Under the pieces are notes generated by a model. The model was not told where the DNA came from, made no database searches, and saw only the letters and a list, made by a program, of their open reading frames with translations. Below, piece by piece: positions 1 to 5,913 of a stretch of 6,136 bases of DNA (positions are counted from its first letter, which is position 1; every line of letters begins with the position of its first letter). The DNA is taken from positions 1-6,136 of the forward strand of contig JALVUB010000204.1 of assembly GCA_027023915.1 (NCBI GenBank), written 5' to 3'. The stretch comes from Sedimenticola sp. Lineage in GTDB: Bacteria; Pseudomonadota; Gammaproteobacteria; Chromatiales; Chromatiaceae. A program made the position numbers and the translations under genes.

Positions 1-983
1 ACCATGCACTGCTGGTCGTCGATGACGATCACCGCGCCGGAGCCGAGCATGGAGCCGGCCTGGGCGATGCTGTCGTAGTCCATGGTGAGATCCATCATCA
101 CCTCGCCGGGCAACACCGGGGCCGAGGAGCCGCCGGGGATCACCGCCTTGAGCTTGTATCCCTCCTTCATGCCGCCGGCCATCTCCAGCAGCTCGCTGAA
201 GGGAGTGCCCATGGGGATCTCGTACACCCCCGGCTTGTTGATGTTGCCGGAGATGGAGAAGAGCTTGGCGCCGCCGCTGTTCTCCACCCCCAGGTCGCGG
301 AACCACTCGCCGCCGCGGCGCATGATCTCGGGGATGGAGGCCAGGGTCTCGGTGTTGTTGATCACCGTGGGGCGGCCGTAGAGGCCGAACATGGCCGGGA
401 AGGGCGGCTTGAAGCGCGGCTGCCCCTTCTTGCCCTCGATGGATTCGAGCAGCGCCGTCTCCTCGCCGCAGATGTAGGCGCCGGCCCCCAGGTGGGTGTG
501 GATGTCGAAGCTGAAGCCGGAGCCGAGGATGTTCTCGCCCAGCAGCCCCGCCTCGCGCGCCTCGGCCAGGGCCGCCTCGAAGCGCTCGTAGGGCTCCCAG
601 AACTCGCCGCGGATGTAGTTGTAGCCGGCGCTGGCGCCGATGGCGTAGCCGGCGATGATCATCCCCTCGATGAGCTGGTGGGGGTTGTAGCGCAGGATGT
701 CGCGGTCCTTGAAGGTGCCCGGCTCGCCCTCGTCGGAGTTGCAGACGATGTACTTGGGGCCGGGAGCGCTTCGGTTGATGAAGCTCCACTTCAGGCCGGT
801 GGGAAAGCCCGCCCCGCCGCGGCCGCGCAGGCCCGAGGTCTTCACCTCTTCGATGATGGCCTGGGGATCGGTCTTCTCGGCGAGAATCTTGCGCAACGCC
901 TGGTAGCCGCCCTCCGACTCGTAGGTGGAGAGGAGCCAGGGGCGGTCCAGGTGGACGGTTCTCAGGCAGACCTCATTCGCCAT
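1..983 (-). CDS. nuoF: NADH-quinone oxidoreductase subunit F (partial, C-terminus beyond window)
   Basis: Flavoprotein subunit of respiratory complex I. It binds NADH and FMN in the peripheral arm and starts electron flow into the iron-sulfur chain. The frame stays open from the ATG at 983 to the window edge, giving 327 full codons of a family usually about 420-450 residues long. The glycine-rich FMN/NADH region GRGGAGFPTGLKW lies near residues 54-66, DEGEPGTFKDR at 84-94, and the family signature GAGAYICGEETALLES at 166-181. The missing part should hold the cysteines that bind cluster N3; the visible end (SGAVIVIDDQQCM) stops just short of them. The start is chosen because GGAGG sits 6 bases upstream and because family alignments begin near here. 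It overlaps the end of nuoE by 11 bases. It is the last visible gene of the nuo operon, with nuoG expected next. Truncation is due to the window, not mutation. Confidence 0.97.
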   Translation of the reverse strand, partial: MANEVCLRTVHLDRPWLLSTYESEGGYQALRKILAEKTDPQAIIEEVKTSGLRGRGGAGFPTGLKWSFINRSAPGPKYIVCNSDEGEPGTFKDRDILRYNPHQLIEGMIIAGYAIGASAGYNYIRGEFWEPYERFEAALAEAREAGLLGENILGSGFSFDIHTHLGAGAYICGEETALLESIEGKKGQPRFKPPFPAMFGLYGRPTVINNTETLASIPEIMRRGGEWFRDLGVENSGGAKLFSISGNINKPGVYEIPMGTPFSELLEMAGGMKEGYKLKAVIPGGSSAPVLPGEVMMDLTMDYDSIAQAGSMLGSGAVIVIDDQQCM

Positions 984-1518
984 CGTCCGCCTCCAGGTTC
1001 TCGAGGATGGAGTCCACCAGCTCGGGGGTGAGGTTCTCGTAGTACTGCTTGCCGATCTGGAACATGGGCGCGCCGCCGCAGGCCCCCAGGCACTCCACCT
1101 CCTTGAGGGTGAAGCGGCCGTCCCCGGTGGTCTCGCCCATCCGGATGCCCAGCTTGTTCTCCAGGTGCTCGACGATGCGGTCCGCGCCCCGGATCATGCA
1201 GGAGACGTTGGTGCAGACACAGATCTTGTGCCGCCCCACGGGCTTTGTCTCGTACATGGAGTAGAAGGTGGCCACCTCGTACACCGCGATGGGCGGCATG
1301 TCGAGGTAGTCCGCCACCTGGTCCATCAGCTCCCGGGTGAGCCAGCCGCCGTTGTGCTCCTGCACGATGCGCAGGGCCGCCATCACCGCCGACTGCTTCC
1401 ACTCGTCCGGGTACTTGGCGAGCCAGGCGTCGATCTCGGCGCGAACCTCGGGGGTGAGGAGGTTCTCCTTGTCGGCGCGCTTGTCGGCGCGGCTCCAGGG
1501 TTGGCAGCGAAGCGTCAT
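973..1518 (-). CDS. nuoE: NADH-quinone oxidoreductase subunit E (24 kDa, 2Fe-2S)
   Basis: Peripheral-arm subunit of complex I that carries the off-pathway 2Fe-2S cluster N1a next to the FMN of NuoF. The product is 181 residues, close to the family norm (about 160-180). Four cluster ligands are visible in a thioredoxin-like domain: Cys102 and Cys107 (C-TNVS-C), then Cys143 and Cys147 (C-LGA-C), with the same spacing as in known NuoE proteins. The N-terminal helical part contains the typical AEIDAWLAKYP and KQSAVMAALR segments (residues 27-50). The ATG at 1518 shares its A with the nuoD stop codon (TGATG), so re-initiation by terminating ribosomes is likely; a GGGGAG stretch lies about 12 bases upstream, rather far for an ideal site. 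The frame stays open well upstream inside nuoD, but that extension has no family similarity and was discarded. The last 11 bases overlap nuoF. Confidence 0.97.
   Translation of the reverse strand: MTLRCQPWSRADKRADKENLLTPEVRAEIDAWLAKYPDEWKQSAVMAALRIVQEHNGGWLTRELMDQVADYLDMPPIAVYEVATFYSMYETKPVGRHKICVCTNVSCMIRGADRIVEHLENKLGIRMGETTGDGRFTLKEVECLGACGGAPMFQIGKQYYENLTPELVDSILENLEADDGE
990..994 (-). promoter_or_regulatory. Ribosome binding site of nuoF
   Basis: On the minus strand GGAGG lies 6 bases before the nuoF ATG, inside the last codons of nuoE. It fixes the nuoF start at 983 and rules out the nearby out-of-frame ATG at 976, which runs into a stop after four codons. Confidence 0.75.
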
Positions 1519-2771
1519 CAGCGGTCGATCTCCCCGAATACGATGTCCATGGTGCCGATGATGGCCACCACGTCGGCCAGCATGTGCCCGCGCGCCATCT
1601 CGTCCATGGCCGCCAGGTGGGCGAAGCCGGGCGCGCGGATCTTCAGGCGGTAGGGCTTGTTGGCGCCGTCGGAAACGATGTAGCAGCCGAACTCGCCCTT
1701 GGGCGCCTCCACCGCGAAATAGACCTCCCCTTCGGGCGTGGTGTAGCCCTCGGTGAAGAGCTTGAAGTGGTGGATGAGGGCTTCCATCTCCTCCTTCATC
1801 TTCGCCCGCGGCGGTGGCGCGATCTTGTAGTCGTCGATCATCACCGGGCCGGGGTTGTTGCGCAGCCACTCCACGCACTGGCGGATAATGCGGTTGGACT
1901 GGCGCATCTCCTCGATGCGCACCAGGTAGCGGTCGTAGCAGTCGCCGTTGGTGCCCACCGGGATGTCGAAGTCCACCTGGTCATAGACCGCATAGGGCTG
2001 CTTCTTGCGCAGGTCCCAGGCGATGCCCGAGCCGCGCAGCATGGGGCCGGTGAAGCCGAGCTGGCGCGCCCGCTCGGGCGGCACCACGCCGATGCCCACC
2101 AGCCGCTGCTTCCAGATGCGGTTGTCGGTGAGCAGGGTCTCGTACTCGTCCACCAGCCTGGGGAAGCGCTCGGTGAAGTCCTCGATGAAGTCCAGCAGCG
2201 ACCCGCCCCGGGCGCGGTTGCGGTAGAGCAGCTCCTTTTCGCTCCCCAGGTGCTCCTTCTCGTAGCGGGTCATCTGGTCCGGCAGGTCGCGGTAGACGCC
2301 GCCGGGACGGTAGTAGGTGGCGTGCATGCGGGCGCCGGAGACCGCCTCGTAGCAGTCCATCAGATCCTCGCGCTCGCGGAAGCAGTAGAGGAAGACGGTC
2401 ATCGCCCCCACGTCGAGGGCGTGGGAGCCGAGCCAGAGCAGGTGGTTGAGAATGCGGGTGATCTCGTCGAACATCACCCGGATGTACCGGGCGCGGATGG
2501 GCGGCTCGATGCCCAGCAGCTTCTCGATGGCCCCCACGTAGCCGTGCTCGTTGCACATCATGGAGACGTAATCGAGGCGGTCCATGTAGCCGATGGACTG
2601 GTTCCAGGGCTTGGCCTCGGCCAGCTTCTCGGTGCCGCGGTGGAGCAGCCCCACGTGGGGGTCGGCGCGCTCGATCACCTCGCCGTCCATCTCCAGCACC
2701 AAGCGCAGCACGCCGTGGGCGGCGGGGTGCTGCGGGCCGAAGTTGATGGTGAAGTTGCGGATCTCAGCCAT
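1518..2771 (-). CDS. nuoD: NADH-quinone oxidoreductase subunit D (49 kDa)
   Basis: Core subunit of the quinone-reducing module of complex I, on the cytoplasmic face at the membrane junction. The product is 417 residues, the usual length of stand-alone NuoD. The hallmark FGPQHPAAHGVLRLVL lies at residues 11-26, PHVGLLHRGTEKL at 38-50 and MDRLDYVSMMCNEHGY at 63-78. By family alignment the headgroup-binding His and Tyr of the quinone site correspond to His19 and Tyr68. The C-terminus ends IVFGEIDR, as is typical. The frame is open 20 codons further upstream to 2831, but the ATG at 2771 is preferred because homologues begin MAEIRN and a very strong ribosome binding site sits 6 bases before it. 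It is separate from nuoC, unlike the fused nuoCD of enteric bacteria. It overlaps nuoC by 8 bases and nuoE by 1. Confidence 0.98.
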   Translation of the reverse strand: MAEIRNFTINFGPQHPAAHGVLRLVLEMDGEVIERADPHVGLLHRGTEKLAEAKPWNQSIGYMDRLDYVSMMCNEHGYVGAIEKLLGIEPPIRARYIRVMFDEITRILNHLLWLGSHALDVGAMTVFLYCFREREDLMDCYEAVSGARMHATYYRPGGVYRDLPDQMTRYEKEHLGSEKELLYRNRARGGSLLDFIEDFTERFPRLVDEYETLLTDNRIWKQRLVGIGVVPPERARQLGFTGPMLRGSGIAWDLRKKQPYAVYDQVDFDIPVGTNGDCYDRYLVRIEEMRQSNRIIRQCVEWLRNNPGPVMIDDYKIAPPPRAKMKEEMEALIHHFKLFTEGYTTPEGEVYFAVEAPKGEFGCYIVSDGANKPYRLKIRAPGFAHLAAMDEMARGHMLADVVAIIGTMDIVFGEIDR

Positions 2772-3483
2772 CGGCGGCCTCCTCCCGAGCCGGCGGCTCG
2801 ATGCCGTCGGGGTTGTAGCGGCAGTCGTCACGCACCACCCGCGGCGTGTTGACGCGCGGCTCGATGCTCACCGGCTCGTAGACCACCCGGCCCAGCTCCT
2901 CGTCGTAGCGCATCTCCACCTGACCGACGAGGGGGAAGTCCTTGCGGAAGGGGTGCCCCACGAAGCCGTAGTCGGTGAGGATGCGGCGCAGGTCGGGGTG
3001 GCCCTTGAAGAGGATGCCGAAGAGATCGAAGGCCTCGCGCTCGAACCAGTCGGCGCTCTTCCACAGCCCCACCACCGAGTCCACGGCGGGAAAGTCGTCG
3101 TCGAGAAAGGTCTTCACCCGCAGCCGCCAGTTGTTGCTGATGGAGAGCAGGTGGTAAACCACGGCGAAACGGCTCTCGGGCGCCGGCTGGAGCGGCTCGT
3201 CCCGCTCGGCGCCGCGGCTGAAGCCGGTGTTGGGGGCGTTCGCCACCTCCCACTCGCTGCGCTTCCAGGCCGAATAGTCCACGCCGCAGACGTCGGTGCA
3301 CTGGTCGAAGCCCAGGGCCGCCTTGCGCCGCAGCACCGTCATCACATCGAGCAACCGGTCACGCGGCACCGTGAGGGTGAGCTCGTTGCGCTCCCGCTTC
3401 AGGGAACAGTCCTCGCACAGCTCATCGAGGATATGCTCCTCGATCAGCTCTTCCAGATCGTCCAGGCGCTCTTCCAGGCTCAT
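2764..3483 (-). CDS. nuoC: NADH-quinone oxidoreductase subunit C (30 kDa)
   Basis: Structural subunit of the connecting module of complex I that packs against NuoD and NuoB; it carries no cofactor. The product is 239 residues, at the long end of the 200-240 usual for unfused NuoC. The family signature is clear near residues 146-184 (WFEREAFDLFGILFKGHPDL, then RRIL, with GHPFRKDFP following), and DVCGVDY at 64-70 and RFAVVYHLLS at 105-114 mark the N-terminal fold. Between these lies a polar insert (about residues 72-104) that is absent or shorter in many homologues. The N-terminus is strongly acidic (LEERLDDLEELIEE). Its ATG overlaps the nuoB stop as ATGA, with a GAGG about 7 bases upstream. 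The 3' end overlaps the nuoD start by 8 bases and encodes the nuoD ribosome binding site. Confidence 0.97.
   Translation of the reverse strand: MSLEERLDDLEELIEEHILDELCEDCSLKRERNELTLTVPRDRLLDVMTVLRRKAALGFDQCTDVCGVDYSAWKRSEWEVANAPNTGFSRGAERDEPLQPAPESRFAVVYHLLSISNNWRLRVKTFLDDDFPAVDSVVGLWKSADWFEREAFDLFGILFKGHPDLRRILTDYGFVGHPFRKDFPLVGQVEMRYDEELGRVVYEPVSIEPRVNTPRVVRDDCRYNPDGIEPPAREEAADG
2778..2785 (-). promoter_or_regulatory. Strong ribosome binding site of nuoD, next to a hairpin
   Basis: The minus strand reads GGAGGAGG followed by 6 bases and the nuoD ATG at 2771. This decides the start in favour of 2771 over the longer frame beginning at 2831. A perfect 6-bp inverted repeat (CGAGCC, 3-base loop, GGCTCG; 2786-2800) ends at the base next to the site. 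The whole element lies within the last codons of nuoC. Confidence 0.8.
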
Positions 3484-3971
3484 GTCGCGGCCTCGGTGCG
3501 GGCGATGGTGGTTTCCCGCCGGATCTTCTTCTGCAACTGGATGATGCCGTAGAGCAGCGCCTCGGCGGTGGGCGGGCAGCCCGGCACATAGACATCCACC
3601 GGCACCACGCGGTCGCAGCCGCGCACCACCGAATAGGAGTAGTGGTAATAGCCGCCGCCGTTGGCGCAGGAGCCCATGGAGATCACCCAGCGCGGCTCGG
3701 GCATCTGGTCATAGACCTTGCGCAGGGCGGGCGCCATCTTGTTCACCAGGGTGCCGGCGACGATCATCAGGTCCGACTGGCGGGGGCTGGGGCGGAAGAT
3801 GATGCCGAAGCGGTCCAGGTCGTAGCGCGAGGCGCCGGCGTGCATCATCTCCACCGCGCAGCAGGCCAGGCCGAAGGTCATGGGCCAGAGCGAGCCGGTG
3901 CGCGCCCAGTTGATGACCGTATCGATGGAGGTGGTGACCACCCCCTCCTTGAGCACGCCTTCTATTCCCAT
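3480..3971 (-). CDS. nuoB: NADH-quinone oxidoreductase subunit B (cluster N2 subunit)
   Basis: Complex I subunit that binds the terminal 4Fe-4S cluster N2, which passes electrons to quinone at the interface with NuoD. The product is 163 residues, close to the common 158-160. The four expected ligands are present: the tandem Cys37-Cys38 (GLACCAVEMMH), Cys102 (MGSCANGGGYY) and Cys132 (VPGCPPTAEALL). FRPSPRQSDLMIVAGTL lies at residues 59-75. The frame is open 7 codons further, to 3992, but homologues begin MGIEGVL, and an AAGGGGG-type ribosome binding site lies about 7 bases before the ATG at 3971. The start overlaps nuoA by 10 bases and the stop overlaps nuoC by 4 (ATGA). A fifth cysteine, Cys119, is not one of the cluster ligands. 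Confidence 0.98.
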   Translation of the reverse strand: MGIEGVLKEGVVTTSIDTVINWARTGSLWPMTFGLACCAVEMMHAGASRYDLDRFGIIFRPSPRQSDLMIVAGTLVNKMAPALRKVYDQMPEPRWVISMGSCANGGGYYHYSYSVVRGCDRVVPVDVYVPGCPPTAEALLYGIIQLQKKIRRETTIARTEAAT

Positions 3972-4318
3972 TCCAGCGCCCCCTTCTTCCATTCATAGAT
4001 GAAACCGATCACCAGGATGGCGAGAAAGAGCATCATCGCCCAGAAGCCCACGGGGCCGATCTGGTCCAGCACCACGGCCCAGGGAAAGAAAAAGGCGATC
4101 TCCAGATCGAACAGGATGAAGAGGATGGCCACTAGGTAGAAGCGCACGTCGAACTTCATGCGCGCATCCTCGAAGGCCTCGAAGCCGCACTCGTAGGGCG
4201 AACCCTTTTCGGCGTCGGGCTTGCGCGGGCCGAGCACGAAGCCCAGGCTCAACAGCACCGAGCCCACCACCAGGCCGATGAGGATGAAGATCAGGATGGG
4301 AAGATAGTTTTCCAGCAC
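3962..4318 (-). CDS. nuoA: NADH-quinone oxidoreductase subunit A (membrane)
   Basis: Small membrane subunit of complex I (the ND3 homologue) at the junction of the peripheral and membrane arms, near the quinone entry site. The product is 118 residues with three predicted membrane helices, at about 6-30, 60-83 and 87-108. The loop after helix 1 carries the conserved KGSPYECGFEAF with Cys44, the residue matching the ND3 loop cysteine. Helix 2 contains the conserved acidic pair Asp71 and Glu73 (FDLEIAFFFPW). The start codon is GTG; an in-frame TGA lies six codons upstream with no ATG between, so GTG at 4318 is the credible start. GAAGGGGG ends 9 bases before it. It is the first gene of the nuo operon, about 45 bases downstream of the predicted transcription start, and its end overlaps nuoB. 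Confidence 0.97.
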   Translation of the reverse strand: MLENYLPILIFILIGLVVGSVLLSLGFVLGPRKPDAEKGSPYECGFEAFEDARMKFDVRFYLVAILFILFDLEIAFFFPWAVVLDQIGPVGFWAMMLFLAILVIGFIYEWKKGALEWE

Positions 4319-4368
4319 CTCGTGCCGCCCCCTTCACGTTTGGCCGAGTCGCACACAACTAGCGCTCA

Positions 4369-4398
4369 AGTCTATTTCAGACATACAGTACGTGTCAA
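4369..4398 (-). promoter_or_regulatory. Predicted sigma70-type promoter of the nuo operon
   Basis: On the minus strand a perfect -35 box TTGACA (4398-4393) is followed by 18 bases and TAGACT (4374-4369), which matches four of six -10 consensus bases. Transcription would start near 4362, leaving a leader of about 44 bases before the nuoA GTG. Upstream lie AT-rich stretches with long A-tracts (4399-4450), which could act as an UP element. The position between the tRNA-Leu terminator and nuoA is where a promoter is needed. Start site and activity are inferred. Confidence 0.65.
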
Positions 4399-4458
4399 CC
4401 AAAAGTAAAATTACAACCCATTGTTTTTTAAGATTTTTTTTAATTTTTACCCGCATAG
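4399..4458. other. AT-rich island upstream of the nuo promoter
   Basis: Strikingly AT-rich stretch in otherwise GC-rich DNA, with an 8-base T run and two further T runs on the plus strand (A-tracts on the minus strand). No gene is apparent. It fits an UP element or a curved or regulatory protein binding region for the nuo promoter, and also contains the end of the trailing region of the preceding terminator. Function is inferred from position and composition only. Confidence 0.5.
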
Positions 4459-4491
4459 AAAAACGGTATCCGCAAACTCGGATACCGTTTT
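4459..4491 (-). terminator. Intrinsic terminator after tRNA-Leu
   Basis: A perfect 13-bp inverted repeat (AAAACGGTATCCG and CGGATACCGTTTT) with a 6-base loop is followed on the minus strand by a run of five T. It begins 7 bases after the CCA end of tRNA-Leu and should end the tpiA-secG-tRNA-Leu transcript. The A and T flanks on both sides make it potentially bidirectional. It separates that unit from the nuo operon. Confidence 0.9.
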
Positions 4492-4497
4492 GTTTGT

Positions 4498-4582
4498 TGG
4501 TGCCGAAGGCCGGACTTGAACCGGCACGGCTTTCGCCACTGCCCCCTCAAGACAGCGTGTCTACCAATTCCACCACTTCGGC
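4498..4582 (-). tRNA. tRNA-Leu (anticodon GAG), CCA encoded
   Basis: The minus strand folds as a class II tRNA of 85 bases. The acceptor stem GCCGAAG pairs with CTTCGGC, followed by discriminator A and CCA. The anticodon stem CTGTC pairs with GGCAG (one G-T pair) and encloses the loop TTGAGGG, giving anticodon GAG, which reads CUC and CUU leucine codons. The long variable arm has a GGC-GAAA-GCC hairpin, and the T arm is GCCGG, TTCAAGT, CCGGC. The gene lies 11 bases after the secG stop and before a strong terminator, so it is probably cut out of the tpiA-secG transcript by tRNA processing enzymes. The secG-tRNA-Leu(GAG) linkage is also known in E. coli (secG-leuU). Confidence 0.97.
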
Positions 4583-4593
4583 AATAAACAGGA

Positions 4594-5019
4594 TTACTTG
4601 CTCCCCTTTCCTCCCTCGGATTTGGTCACCTGAGCTCCTTCTCCCGTTTTCGAAGCGCCCTCCGGAATGGTGGGCAGGTCTCCTTCCTTCACCTTTTGAT
4701 CGCTCCGCGGTGGCAGATCGTTTTCCACCTTGGGCGCCGGAATCTCCTTGGCATCCGGCGCCGAAACCATGATACCGGCCTCACGCGCCTCTTTCATCAC
4801 CATCCAACCCAGCGCCAGACTGGTAATAAAAAAGAGCGTGGCCAACACCGCAGTGGTCCGGCTAAGGAAGTTTGCCGCGCCACGTGCGCCAAAAACAGTG
4901 CCCGAAGCGCCACTGCCAAAGGCAGCGCCCGCATCGGCGCCCTTGCCGTGCTGAATCAGGATCAGGCCGATGAGACCGATCGAAAGAAAGAGATGGATGA
5001 CAACCAGAGCGGTATGCAT
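4594..5019 (-). CDS. secG: Preprotein translocase subunit SecG
   Basis: Inner-membrane accessory subunit of the SecYEG channel that aids SecA-driven protein export. The 141-residue product has two predicted membrane helices, at about residues 2-22 and 55-76. They are joined by the conserved loop QHGKGADAGAAFGSGASG with VFGARG following (about 23-47). A hydrophilic tail of about 65 residues rich in Pro, Glu, Lys and Gly makes it longer than the E. coli protein (110 residues); such tails vary widely in the family. The ATG at 5019 is chosen because homologues begin MHT; an in-frame TTG at 5028, overlapping the tpiA stop, is possible but has no ribosome binding site. No strong site precedes the ATG either, so translation probably depends on coupling to tpiA, which ends five bases upstream. 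Codon use is less GC-biased than in the nuo genes. Confidence 0.96.
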   Translation of the reverse strand: MHTALVVIHLFLSIGLIGLILIQHGKGADAGAAFGSGASGTVFGARGAANFLSRTTAVLATLFFITSLALGWMVMKEAREAGIMVSAPDAKEIPAPKVENDLPPRSDQKVKEGDLPTIPEGASKTGEGAQVTKSEGGKGSK

Positions 5020-5024
5020 GGCAC

Positions 5025-5780
5025 TCAACCGTTGGCCGCGGTGCAGATTCCCAGAAAGTCCTCTGCCTTCAGGGAAGCGCCGCCGATGAGACCGCCGTCG
5101 ATGTCCGGCTTGGCGAGCAGCTCGGCCGCGTTGCCCGGCTTCATGCTGCCACCATAAAGGATGCGCAGCCCTTCCGCCACGGTGGCGTTCTTCTCCGCGA
5201 TGCGGGAACGGATGAAGGCATGCACCTCCTGCGCCTGCTCGGGCGTGGCCGTCTTGCCGGTGCCGATGGCCCAGACCGGTTCGTAGGCGATCACACCCTC
5301 GCCCAGCATCTCCACGCCGCAGTGGTCGATGACGGCGTCCACCTGCCGCGCCACCACCTCTTCGGTGACGCCCGACTCCCGCTCTTCCAGGGTCTCGCCG
5401 ATACAGAAGATGGGCACCAGGCCGTTGCGGCGCGCCGCCTCGAACTTCCGCGCCACCAGTTCATCGGATTCGCCGTGGTAGGTGCGGCGCTCGGAGTGGC
5501 CGATGATGACATACTTGCAGTCGAAGTCCCGCAGCATGGGCCCCGCGATCTCACCCGTATAGGCGCCGGAATCGTGCACCGAAAGATCCTGACCGCCCCA
5601 GGCGATGGCAGTCCCCGCCAGTTGCGCTTGAGCTTCCGGGATATAAACAGCCGGCGGGCAAACCGCCACTTCGGCCACTTTCACGGTATCGATGCCCGCT
5701 TTGATTCCCGCAAGCAGCTCGCGCACGCTCGCCAGCGAGCCGTTCATTTTCCAGTTTCCAGCTACCAGTGGTTGACGCAT
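5025..5780 (-). CDS. tpiA: Triose-phosphate isomerase
   Basis: Cytoplasmic enzyme that interconverts dihydroxyacetone phosphate and glyceraldehyde 3-phosphate in glycolysis, gluconeogenesis and, where present, the Calvin cycle. The product is 251 residues, the standard length of this TIM-barrel family. The active-site residues are all visible: Asn9 and Lys11 in GNWKMNG, the electrophile His95 in IIGHSERR, and the catalytic base Glu167 in AYEPVWAIGTGK, which leads into the mobile loop 6. The phosphate-binding YGGSMKPGNA lies at 209-218 and GGLIGGASL at 229-237. An AGGAG ribosome binding site lies about 7 bases before the ATG. It is the first gene of the tpiA-secG-tRNA-Leu unit and diverges from tRNA-Asn. 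Nothing suggests inactivation. Confidence 0.98.
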   Translation of the reverse strand: MRQPLVAGNWKMNGSLASVRELLAGIKAGIDTVKVAEVAVCPPAVYIPEAQAQLAGTAIAWGGQDLSVHDSGAYTGEIAGPMLRDFDCKYVIIGHSERRTYHGESDELVARKFEAARRNGLVPIFCIGETLEERESGVTEEVVARQVDAVIDHCGVEMLGEGVIAYEPVWAIGTGKTATPEQAQEVHAFIRSRIAEKNATVAEGLRILYGGSMKPGNAAELLAKPDIDGGLIGGASLKAEDFLGICTAANG

Positions 5781-5809
5781 GGTACCGCTCCTGCAAAATC
5801 AGGCCGCGT

Positions 5810-5837
5810 AGTGTACCAGTGCCGGGATTTTTTTCAA
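5810..5837 (-). promoter_or_regulatory. Predicted promoter of tpiA-secG-tRNA-Leu
   Basis: On the minus strand TTGAAA (5837-5832) is followed by 16 bases and TACACT (5815-5810), with a TGG extension directly before the -10 box typical of extended -10 promoters. Transcription would begin near 5803, leaving a leader of about 23 bases before the tpiA ATG. The match is moderate and the assignment rests on position and sequence only. Confidence 0.5.
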
Positions 5838-5868
5838 CGTTCCCTGGCCCGAAAGTCCAAAACCACTA

Positions 5869-5897
5869 TTGACCTTCAACTGCCTCCCCCTTAATAT
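5869..5897 (+). promoter_or_regulatory. Predicted promoter of tRNA-Asn
   Basis: TTGACC (5869-5874), a 17-base spacer and TAATAT (5892-5897) form a good sigma70-type promoter. It is followed by the GC-rich stretch ACGCGCC before the likely start near 5904, about 10 bases ahead of the tRNA. A GC-rich discriminator is typical of stable RNA promoters under stringent control, so growth-rate regulation is plausible. Confidence 0.65.
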
Positions 5898-5913
5898 ACG
5901 CGCCTCCAGCCAA

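Noticed and set aside
492..1653. Plus-strand open frames opposite nuoF and nuoE
   Set aside because: Antisense shadows of GC-rich codon usage with biased composition and no recognisable domains.
1519..1878. N-terminal extension of nuoE into nuoD
   Set aside because: The frame is open by chance; the extra residues are Arg- and Gly-rich and unlike NuoE, whose length is normal with the ATG at 1518.
2772..2831. Longer nuoD start 20 codons upstream
   Set aside because: Homologues start at MAEIRN and the strong GGAGGAGG site serves the ATG at 2771.
1584..2852. Open frame of 422 codons on the plus strand opposite nuoD
   Set aside because: It lies fully antisense to a certain nuoD gene. The product is a low-complexity mix of Val, Ala, Gly, His and Leu, as expected from the complement of GC-biased codons; no ribosome site or family features are visible.
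3972..3992. Longer nuoB start 7 codons upstream
   Set aside because: Homologues begin MGIEGVL, and the region before it is the nuoB ribosome binding site inside nuoA.
4392..4772. Plus-strand frame of 126 codons across the tRNA-Leu gene
   Set aside because: It contains the well-known false protein produced by reading a tRNA-Leu gene backwards, plus antisense of secG and of the terminator.
5020..5028. TTG start for secG overlapping the tpiA stop
   Set aside because: No ribosome binding site precedes it, and known SecG proteins begin at the MHT three codons later.
5869..5879. Palindrome TTGA-N3-TCAA at the tRNA-Asn -35 box as an FNR-like site
   Set aside because: FNR sites need TTGAT-N4-ATCAA; the spacing and flanks do not fit, and such a short palindrome is expected by chance.
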